Source: Piscicola geometra (Eukaryota; Annelida; Clitellata; Hirudinida; Piscicolidae). From it: a stretch of 64,000 bases of DNA. The notes under the pieces were generated by a model. It saw only the letters and a list, made by a program, of their open reading frames with translations, was not told the DNA's origin and made no database searches. This document shows positions 54,273-64,000 of this stretch, piece after piece. The stretch covers positions 4,330,976-4,394,975 of the forward strand of contig OX030966.1 of NCBI GenBank assembly GCA_943735955.1. The letters are read 5' to 3'. Within the stretch, counting starts at the first letter, position 1; every line of letters starts with the position of its first letter. The translations under genes were made by a program, and so were the position numbers.

Positions 54273-55280
54273 CACTTATCCATCAGTCACTAGTTCAATT
54301 CTTCATCCTCTCACTCACCCCTTTCACAGAAGATACATTCATTTTCAAAGCGACAACTTTTTGCGACGTTCAATTCAAAAAGGTTTTCGCAATTTTTTCA
54401 CTGAAACGAAATTTCGTGATCGCGCCTTGAAAAATACTTCATCTAGTGTTTAAATATTAAAACTATTCATAAATAAATTCAGTTTTTTGAGCTAAGGCTA
54501 AAGTTTCAGCCATTTTTAAAACGAAATAATTTGAATGCATTCAAATTTCATAATCACGTTTTTAAGCCAAATTCAAACTGAAATGAAACTTTCTAGAACT
54601 CGCTTCACTGAAGCATGAAGGATGAAGCTTGGGGGGTTGAAAATATTTTAAAAATTTTTTATTTGATTTTCAAAACAATGCTTGTTGTGTGAATAAAAGT
54701 CGATTTGTTAAATTTTTGTTTTCTTACCGAGTAAATAAGTGTCCTCAAGAGAGATTTGTCAACCATATACGCGTTAAATCATTATTAGTATTTAATTACA
54801 AATTATTTGGCGAAATACGTTTTAATAAAATTATAATTCTAATAAAGTGTCGAGTTCTAGAGAATGAAGCTTGTCTCATATCAAGTTTCTGTCTCATTCT
54901 GAAAAGCCAATTTAGATTTCACAACCTAAATGCAAGCGTGGGCGGGTGTTGAAGTGTTTTCAAAAGTGATCCGTCAAGGTGTGAAGGTGCCACTGAAAAA
55001 TTATTTATTTGAAGAAATAATGCAAGACATCTGAAAAGTGTCAGGAGAACGAGATGTTTGTGGAGGCTTGGTGGCTGCGTTCAGAGCAGCCGTTGACAAG
55101 AGAAAGCCTCTGTTTGGAGATGGTGAGGGTTTCACTGCTTTTCAGGTTGTCTTTGAAACCTGAGTCTTCAGTTGAACAAAATAACAACAGAAGCATTGCT
55201 CAGAAAGGGTTTTAAGGCCGTCTTTCAAATTGTTGTTTTTATTGATCATGAAGATCTCCGCCATTTATTTGTTAATAAAC

Positions 55281-55548
<268 letters not shown>

Positions 55549-55559
55549 ATGACTTCATA

Positions 55560-58240
55560 GTGAAGTTTTGATTCAACATAACCACTAAGTTTTGTTGGAT
55601 AAGATAAATATTTACAATTCATAAAAAAAAGATTTATTTTTGATAGAATAACAAAAGTGCCATTAAAAGACCAAAAAATGTTGAAAACAAAATATTTGTG
55701 TTTTATTTTTTTTGGAAGAATTGTTTCGAATCTAATTTATCATTTTTCAAAGTCATAAACAGAGATTCTCTGATACGGAAAGTCAATAGATTGGAAGGGA
55801 AAACAAGTTGTTCATGAAATCACGGATAATATATAAACGAATAATAATAAATGTGAAAAATCTTTGAAACAGTATTTATCCTTTAATCGGAAAAAACTGA
55901 TTTATAACAATAAAAAAGATTTATTTTTCTGTTTTAAATAGTTGTTCAGGAAAAGATTAGCCATAATTCCGATAAAGGATCATTTAAAACTTTAGCATGA
56001 TGGCATAAGATGTCTCAACGATTTGCCAATACGAAAAAAGTTGAAATATTAAGTTTAAATTCAATTATTGAAGCAATTTCTAGCAAAATCAGAAAAATAA
56101 ACTTAGTAAAAATTGTACTACAATGATTTTTTTATTCGATGCATTGGCCATTGGTTGAAAAACTGCTAATAATATTTTTTGTCTAAAAAAACATAAAATG
56201 TTTTTTTCTCAACTGTCGCTATGATGTCTTTTTGCTCATATGTCATATCGTCTACTAGCCTCTTTATTTTAAATGGCATCAAATTCCAAAGCTGGGCACC
56301 AAAGCGTTATTCCGTTAAAACGTTGAAGTTACAAGTTTTTTAATTGCTTTCACTTCAAAGTTAACTTTGAAACTCATTAACGGACTAATTAACTTTACTC
56401 ACTCAGTTAATTTGCGCGGTAACTTTAATGTTATTAAAACAGTATTTATGTAATAGCCGTTAAAAACTTTTCTAATGAAAGAACTCTCTGAAAAGGGTGA
56501 GATTATTGTGGAAAACGAGACCTAAGAATTCTTTATATGCTCATATTTGTTGTTTATAGGTTTAATTTGAATGTGTTTTCGTGCCTTTTTAAAACTTTGC
56601 ACCGCATAATCACTTTTATTTATTTATTTGAAATACATTTTCTCCCCCAAAGCTCTTGAAAGATTAAAAATAGTTATAAGGATTAAAAAATAAGACAATC
56701 ACATTCTTGGAAAACTCAATTTCATTTTTTGAATTTTTTTCTTATTTTGAGATTTTTTGTTTGCCAAACACTATAAAAAAGCTACCCACGAAATGCAATA
56801 GTTTTCAAAGAACAAGATTGTGTTCTTTCTCATGTTAATTTTCTCTGAAAATATACGCTTGCTATTTTTAAAATTATGTAACAAAAAATTGTTTATCAGA
56901 TAAGAACGTGCTTTAATGTATGCCCACGACACAAAATTATTATGAACCGAAAAATAAAAAAACTCAGAATTTTAATTTTTGAAGAACGCAAAAGTGATAT
57001 ACGAGACCAACATTATTTATTTTAAAAAACATTGTTTTTTTCTTCTAAACGAACTCACAAAATTACCGTCAAACACCATGTATAAGACGCACCTGTTTTT
57101 CGATGCCAAAAGAAAGAAAATAAGATTTTTAAAATTGAAATCACCAAGTTAGATTAGTAAAGTCTACCTATTTGAAATTATAAATCTATTAATTTGCGTT
57201 ATTGGAAAGCTTTTTTTTATCATGAACAGAAGTCGAAAGAGTTTAAAATTTGATTTCAACTTCAAATGTTAAATATTAACTTTAAATTTAATTTTCATTT
57301 ATATGAATTGAATTAAATTAATAGACTTAAATGCAACTTGAAATTTCCGGTGCTGTTTTTTCGCGCTTGCACTTTAGGATTATTTGAAAGGCTGTTTTAA
57401 AATTTAAATCTTCTAAATGACCATTTAAGATATATATTTTTTAAATAACACAATTTAAAAAAAAGTAAAATGATAAATTTACAAAAACATACTTAAAGTC
57501 TTGTGTTTCGCTGTGAAAATGGATTAGTGGAATAAGATAGTGTTGTTGCGCTTGTGTTATGATGTTCTTCTGAATGTTTCCCTAAACTAAATTGTTTATT
57601 TAATTGCTTATATTTGTAGCAAAACTTTAAAAAATGTAGTTACGAAGATTATACAAAAATCATTCAATCAATCACTTATAATTTTTATAGCGCCCTTTAC
57701 TAAGTGAACAAAAAGTAAAATTCTTGTCTTTAATGGTTTCACATGAAAACCTACGCCGACGTGCCAAAGCACTGATATTCCAGTAACTGAAACTGAAACT
57801 AAAACATTTGCATCCAGTTTTACTGAAACTTAAATAGAAATTATTGTTTTCTATGAAACGAAAACGTTATAGAAATAATAAAAATAGATCTTCAAATAAG
57901 CCGAAATGGATTTTTTTAAACAAAATCTTTTTTTCCCGCTTTGCACAAATTTAAATATGTCTACCGATTTCTTGAAGAAAAAGCAATCACCATATCTGAG
58001 ACATCAACATTTATGCAATCGCAGCTGGATAATTGTGTTGATGAAAGTGAAATAACCATAGATATCCTACAAACAAGTAGTATATACTATATCTATGGAG
58101 AAAAAAAATTTCCCTTTAACTATTGGATTAACCATCAGACTACAATTTACTTTTACGTTTGCATCTTTGGTTAGCGGCTGCCATTTTGGCAGCCGCTCAA
58201 ATAAATTTGTGGAATAAACGGTTTTGGCTATAATATATTA
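55560..58240. other. AT-rich intergenic DNA
   Basis: No convincing exon. No RNA gene recognised. Confidence 0.5.
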
Positions 58241-58717
58241 AAATGTTAGATTCTTAAGTCTAAATAAAAATAAAATTTAATAAATTTGAATGTTTTTTGT
58301 GCGAATGTTGGTTGTTTTGAATCTGACAAGGAATGGCCGCAGGGAATCAAGTGAGCTGCGACATAAAGGAGAAATTCTTCCATAGCAGCAGCAGTTCCAG
58401 TGTTGGCAAGGACTTTTCCTTCACCCTCAGTTCCGGCACAAGTGGCAAGACAGAAATTTGGGAAGAAATTTGATAATTTTGTTTTGTGGTTTTGAGGATG
58501 ATGTGGTGATGATTGTGATATGGTATGAGTGTTGGTACTGTGGTGATGATTTAATTTTTTATTGGTGGTGATAGGGATTTTTTTGGCGGTGATTGTCATG
58601 GTGATGTGGATGAAGTTGGATTATTGAGGTTGATTGTTTTTTTTGTTTTTTTATATTTAAATTGATATATATACATATATTGGTAGTGGTCTAAAACCCG
58701 TTTTATCTAACAAATTT

Positions 58718-58782
58718 ATTTGAAAAGCGCTTTTGAATTAGTAAAAAGCGCTATATAAATGCCTGTGATTGATTGATTGATA
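58718..58782 (+). mobile_element. SINE/LINE 3' tail with (TTGA)n end
   Basis: AAAAAGCGCTATATAAATGC followed by (TGAT)n resembles the conserved 3' tails of L2/CR1-like LINEs and the SINEs that use them, which end in GCGCTATATAAA plus a short tandem repeat. No body is recognisable upstream. Confidence 0.45.
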
Positions 58783-58844
58783 CGAAAAGCCCATGATCTG
58801 TTTACATCTTGATTACTTAGTTATCTATTCAACTTATAATGCAA

Positions 58845-58915
58845 GCATCGGTGGTTCAGTGGTAGAATGCTCGCCTGCCACGCGGGCGGCCCGGGTTCGA
58901 TTCCCGGCCGATGCA
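58845..58915 (+). tRNA. tRNA-Gly(GCC)
   Basis: 71 nt. Acceptor stem GCATCGG pairs with CCGATGC before discriminator A at 58915. A box TGGTTCAGTGG, anticodon loop with GCC (CCTGCCACG), and B box GGTTCGATTCC are intact, and it closely matches the typical animal tRNA-Gly-GCC. No intron. A T5 run at 58919-58923 gives a Pol III terminator. Confidence 0.97.
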
Positions 58916-58918
58916 AAC

Positions 58919-58923
58919 TTTTT
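58919..58923 (+). terminator. Pol III terminator of tRNA-Gly
   Basis: Run of five T residues four bases after the tRNA discriminator base. Confidence 0.75.
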
Positions 58924-59294
58924 CATACTTCAATCTTTATTAATACATAAATCGTAGAATTCTTCAAACATACTGCACTTTCTTTAAATTTTGTAGTTTT
59001 CATAATTTTATAAATATTTAAACATTAAACTTGTTTTTGTAAATTGTTGATCACCTCTCGAACGAATATGATTGCATATACGTGCAGTCCTTTACTACCC
59101 TCCCAATATCCCTTATGACCACTTCCTAGTTGAATCTCCAAAATTGACATTTAAATACCGTTAGGTCTCCAAGCAGACTAGACCAGGAGAGGGATGGACA
59201 TGGAGTGTCTGCAGCGGAAAGAACTTCGAACCTCCCGTCTCCAACATCGAAGTTTTTTCTCTGTGAGAAGCTTCATTGCGTAAACATAGATACA

Positions 59295-59390
59295 ACTACT
59301 CACGCACGCACACAAACACATACACACACACACACACATACACACACATACATACATACACACAAACTCACACACACACACATACACACT
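59295..59390. repeat. CA/CATA repeat
   Basis: Imperfect CA repeat with CATACATA interruptions. Confidence 0.9.
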
Positions 59391-61004
59391 CATGAAAATA
59401 TAAAACGTGAAAACAAGCGAATATTTCGTAATGAAAAAGTTTTTTGCTGAGACAGTTTTTTTGAAGTTTAAGATGGAAAGTTTCAAAGGTGCTCTGGGAG
59501 TGTTGTCTATTTGGAGATGAATTTTCAAAAGGTTGGTTTTTTGCAATCTAGATTTTAAACGAGGTTTTTATTCGGAAAATAATTTTAAATGTTTCAAAAA
59601 GCATAAATATTATTAGTTTGTCAAATTAAAAAAATATTTATTTAAAATTATTTTTACTTTTGATGATCAGTTAGGCTTTTGAGCATTAAAAAAGCTTGCG
59701 ATTATCTATTAGAGCACACACAGTGGAATTAGAGTAGATCGAATTTGGGCATTTCAAGTGCAAAAAAAACAAAATAATTTCAAAACTGGTTTGTAATCAT
59801 ATTGGTGAGGGTTTTGATGCTGTTCATGATGATGATGATAATGATGATGATGATAGTAATCATGATCAAAAAGAGTTTTTTAGTTCGTTGAGAGTGCAGC
59901 AGTGGTCTGATGGTGAATTTACCAATGCCATTACGTGCAGCCCAGAACAGGAATGAATTATTGCATGAAATCAAAGAAGGCTGAGCTACATTCGATGCAA
60001 TAGTCAAAGAATGTAATGCGTTTTGAGAATAGAAAGTATGATAAGACAAGCGTGCACACACACACGCGTGCACACACACACACACGTATATATATCTAAT
60101 TATGTTTTATAAAAAATAATACAAAAGAGCACAATTAGTTCCGATGTAGTGCTTGTTTGGAACATATGATGGCCAAATTACATCCTTAGTTCCCTGTGTT
60201 GTTACACGAAAAAATAATTAAAATTTGCCTTGACCGGGAAGGCATGTGAAAAGCATTACAATTTTTGTTTTTTGTTTTTTTTTCCGGGGACTAAGTTGTT
60301 CATAGTGACGTCGATCTCTTCTCGAAGAACTTTCGACTTTTAGGATGTTGTATGTGCATGTGTGTATGGGAGAATCGGGGCCATGATTGTTTTGTGATCT
60401 TTGCAGTATGAATCAAGCAGGTTGTTGTAAACTTCTGGTTCAAGAAGTTCCAAAAGGTGGCGTTCTTTCCAGTGGGGCGCATTAACGATGCAGATTGACT
60501 TTTTACAGCTGAGCTTCCAGGAAGAGAGTGTCCAATTTGACATTTGAAATATCATGTGTCAAATTTCAAATTTATATTTTTCCACGCGAGAAAGACGCAT
60601 TGCAACAAAGACTCTTTTTATGAATTTTTTAAATGTTACATTCATTCCCAATTAAAAAGAAAGTTTTTGATCAACGTCAAGATGTTTAAAACTGACATCA
60701 AAAGTCCATAAGATTTTCACTGTGAATTGATGTAATTTCGAAAGACTGTTCAAATGAGGCAATTTAATTTAGTGAAGGTCAGTCGAATCGACTGCTACAC
60801 ACAGCAAAGCAAGAGTGTGGTTTTTCTACAAAAAACTAGTGGAGGAAACTGACGTGTGATGGATAAATCAGTTTGTAATAAATCAGCTGCACACGCTGTA
60901 AATACGAAGGCTCTTGAGAAACAGGAAATTTGTCCAACCAACTCAAAAGCTATTATCGAGCAGTTGTTTTTCCCCGTATCTTAGTGTAATTAGGCCGTCG
61001 ACCT

Positions 61005-61180
61005 AGGTTCTTACGCTAGTTTTGCTTTTATAGTTTGTTAACATTCGTCTTTTTGAGGACCTTGGTTTTGAGTTCCACAGTCCTCTTCTCGTTAGCAACA
61101 AAGCAATGGCAGGAATCGAACTCACGACGTTTGGAGCCAGCGTCTTAAGCATTACACCATCGCCGTTCGCTCGAAGAGTT
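61005..61180 (-). mobile_element. Candidate tRNA-derived SINE
   Basis: On the minus strand GGCGATGGTGTAATGCTTAA and, about 30 nt later, GAGTTCGATTCCTGCCA form A-box- and B-box-like Pol III promoter elements with tRNA spacing. The sequence continues with a non-tRNA body (GTCCTCAAAAAGACGAATGT) instead of a clean acceptor stem. This is the usual look of a tRNA-derived SINE; only one copy is visible here. Confidence 0.5.
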
Positions 61181-62950
61181 AGAAATAATATTTGTTGAAT
61201 TTTAATCACCATTGACGCAATACAATTTGTTAATTTAATTTTATTCTATTTAAAATCATGGAAATGAGAATGCCACCTTCTTCATTTGCCACATCCAGTA
61301 AAAGTATTACGTGTTTACAAACCATTTAAGCCGCCTTTCAGCTACGCGTAAAGTCATACCGCCAAGCAGATGAATTTTTAAGCAACCTTAACTTGTTCTT
61401 GAAAGAGTCATCAAATGAATTCTTTAAACGCCGTCACGCAAGCCTCTGCAGAGGAGTTGAGGGAGGGTTGCAGGAAACGCGATAGCGACGACTTTGAAGC
61501 GGGAGTTAACTTACAAAAAAGTTTTTTTAAATATAGTTTATTAACATTCAACCTCGTGTTCAAGAGCTTATCTATTGAGTTTCTCACTGGCATTTTTAGA
61601 GGCTAAAGCTATACCAATTAAGTTAAGAATCAACATGGAGACAAGAAAAGATCTTTTATGTATTTTAAATCAGATTTAAAGAAAGTGTTCATGTGCTGTC
61701 TGCTTCACTAAAATTGGCAGTAATTAAATTTTAAGATTTGTATAAAAATCGTATAAATTTTCATTTCTGAACCAGGTTTACAAGGTTCTCACTGTTTAGA
61801 CACTACACACCCGACTAACGCTAGAGGATAAATTAAACAAAGGTTGGAAAAGACTAGCTAGAGTATTTTAGGGCTTTCTACCTTGGTGAAAAGCTATCTG
61901 ATGAGGTGATTGTAAAGGTGTTGTTTAAACACCTCCTCCTCCCCTCTGTCACGCATACAATCCCCTGCACGCCTCTGAAAATTCACTGGTTCTCCTGCAA
62001 TCGCATACGCTACAACTTGTGGAATGTGTGAAATAGGCAGAGAGGGAAAATCAGATTATTTATACTTTTAGAACGTAATTCTGACTGGATTGACCGTATA
62101 AATAAATGAAAAATCACCGCTTTAGAAAATTTCAAAAAAGAGAAGAGGAGTGGTTTTAATAGATTGGATTGGTTTCGGAATCAATAGTTCAGGAATCAAA
62201 AACGTTTGGAGTTGAGAAAAAGTCTTAATGATTTAGCCAGAAGCCACCTTGAAGGATCATTAATCTTGGAATTAATACTTCAAAAGCCATGATGATGATG
62301 ATGACGGAATAATGATTAAATAATAATGATGATAATTTAAAAATAGGGATAATACATAAATGATAAGAAAGCATAAACAGGAGTGATAAAAAAGGGACGT
62401 GGCAGTGTGGAGTGAGTGCCAAGTGTGATAAGAGCTAAGAAGATGTAAGGCTAGTAACTTTCGAGTGGTGTGAACCTAACCTCTCGTTGTAAACCTTAGA
62501 TTTGTAGATATTTTCAATAATAAAAACTATAATTGAACTGGATAATATAAATAATACTAATTAATGATAATTATAATTATTAATAAATTCAATAAAGATT
62601 TAAAATATTTCTTGCTGTACCAAATAATAACGGTCAGATCGAATGTAAGTTGTCGTCACGTACATTCGGTTAAAATAGAAGTAACATTAACTTAGTTTTT
62701 CATTTTGAAATTCTTTTCCATTTAATAAAACTATTTTCCATTTAATAATACTCGCTTCTATTGTGTAAATGTTTAAAGTTTTTAAGCGCTTTTTCTGAAG
62801 TGAAAATTGTGCTTAAAGTCAATATTTGTTTAAGTTTTGAATGTTATTTAATACACAGTATTCTATTTTCAATTATCATTCCAACGAGAAAAAAAATAGA
62901 ATAAAAAAAGTAATTAATCATTTAAAAACGATTTTGAAAAAAGTAATAGC
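61181..62950. other. AT-rich intergenic DNA
   Basis: No gene seen on either strand. Confidence 0.5.
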
Positions 62951-62951
62951 G

Positions 62952-63985
62952 TACAATGTATGTTACATACATTAACCAATAAAAACAAATAATTTAATTA
63001 AATTTAAAAAAAGTAATTCTATTCATATTTGGCCGAATAGTAAACTCATGTATTTGTACAGCTCTGAGAATAAATATTATGAATAGTTAAATGTAATCAT
63101 CTGAATTATTATATAAACCACATTGAAATAGAACATGTATCTTAAAGAGTAGAATTAGTTACTTTTTGGCGGTAGGATGAAAAGCAATGTAATTTTTTCA
63201 AGACGTTTACAAAAGGTAGATCGATTGGTTGAGGAAGGCTAAGATGGGTGGTTAGATGGATAAGAAAATGATTTTCGATGGATGAATGAACGGTAGATGG
63301 ATGGATTTGTAGGCCGATAAATGCATCAATAAAAACTGAGTTTATAAAAAAATGGTAATTGCAGATAAACGACGAATCAATCAAAAGTTAAATGGATCGA
63401 CGAGTAATTGCCGTGATAAATGAGTCTATTAAAAATCGAAAATTGTTGGAATACAGCGATGAATGAATCAACGAGAAAATTGAAGGAACTGATAGATAGA
63501 TAAAAAAGAAAAACTAAGGAACTACTACTTCTGCTGAGTTTATCAATCTAAGATGGATCCATGGGAGTTGTAAAGGATGCAGGCAGACGTAATTCAATCT
63601 AATGGCTGCCTCGTTACACGCATAATAAGATGCTGAAGTTGCATCTAGAAGTTTGAGCCGTCGATAAGAGTGTTATTTATTCAGCGCAGATTAATCTTTA
63701 AATATTCATCTAAATTTACATCTAAATATTTCATTCCTTGCTTTTTACCTTCATTTTTTATCGCATCTTGGTCTTGATAAAAGCCTATATGGAAAGGCAA
63801 AAATAAAAATTATAATTAAATTAATCAACCCAAAAAAATTAATCAGTCAAAAACAATTTTCACAAAAAATTATAATAACATAAATAAAAACCAATTAAAA
63901 ATAAATTTGAAAAAAAACATACAATGTATGTTACAAAGATTAAGCAATTAAAACAACTAATAAATTAAATTTTAAAAAAGTATCA
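62952..63985. repeat. Pair of diverged direct repeats about 965 bp apart
   Basis: 62952-63020 and 63920-63985 share ACAATGTATGTTACA followed by similar ATTAA.CAAT.AAAACAA and TTAAATTT.AAAAAAGTA. The sequence between them, including GGATGGAT-like runs near 63250-63310, holds no gene I can see. Confidence 0.45.
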
Positions 63986-64000
63986 AAAATGATCCTTTTC

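Larger units (their letters stand above)
58300..60545 (-). other. Scattered exon-like fragments, unidentified
   Basis: Several minus-strand stretches look more protein-like than their surroundings: about 58310-58450 (CLATCAGTEGEGKVLANTG and EEFLLYVAAHLIPCGHSLS), about 59180-59260 (NFDVGDGRFEVLSAADTPC), about 59890-59990 (LISCNNSFLFWAARNGIGKF) and about 60340-60545 (SICIVNAPHWKERHLLELLE, NNLLDSYCKDHKTIMAPIL). Junction phases were not resolved and no family is recognised, so these could be exons of one gene, of several, or decayed transposon pieces. The tRNA lies among them on the plus strand. Confidence 0.25.

Noticed and set aside
58246..58599. Minus-strand 117-residue frame as a complete gene
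   Set aside because: The N-terminal half is His/Thr repeat-like and no start context or junction supports it; only the middle island looks protein-like.

Overview
The window is animal nuclear DNA: intron-rich genes, GT-AG introns with matching phases, a eukaryotic tRNA-Gly, and strictly metazoan proteins (DLG5, FANCL, HFM1, IQCE, a fibrinogen-domain protein). It is AT-rich and extraordinarily loaded with micro- and minisatellites, many inside introns and some inside coding exons. The gene mix and repeat load would suit a lophotrochozoan such as an annelid or leech, but nothing here proves the species. All gene calls come from reading exons by eye, joining them by splice phase, and comparing with family proteins from memory; no search was run.

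Layout, left to right. 1-4235 (-): 3'-truncated RBMX/hnRNP G-like RNA-binding protein. 4408-4773 (-): GON7-like KEOPS subunit, head to head with CCDC115/VMA22 (4878-5720, +). 6937-21680 (-): a very large DLG5 gene (about 21 exons, about 2,562 aa) whose coiled coil, SH3 and guanylate-kinase-like regions carry repeat-encoded insertions and whose first two PDZ domains are not found. 22862-25380 (-): unidentified multi-exon gene. 26306-28665: triplet repeats and a long 60-bp minisatellite. 29721-33373 (-): PAN + FN2-like + fibrinogen-C secreted protein. 34032 to about 37380 (-): FANCL, head to head with HFM1 (37678-43281, +), an intronless 1,867-aa meiotic helicase. 43783-45411 (-): IQCE-like coiled-coil protein. 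45767-50738 (+): complete 14-exon ALG1. 50739-64000 is gene-poor: long CA and CATC repeats, a LINE 3' remnant, tRNA-Gly(GCC) at 58845, a tRNA-derived SINE candidate and weak exon-like fragments.

The genes are a syntenic mixture of housekeeping, cell-polarity and genome-maintenance functions rather than one pathway. Three divergent pairs (GON7/CCDC115, FANCL/HFM1, IQCE/ALG1) could share bidirectional promoters; FANCL and HFM1 both act in DNA crosslink or crossover repair. The most unusual feature is how simple repeats have been built into genes: they abut splice acceptors, form complementary inverted pairs around DLG5 exons, supply stop codons, and encode hundreds of Asn, Asp, Gln, Ser and His residues.
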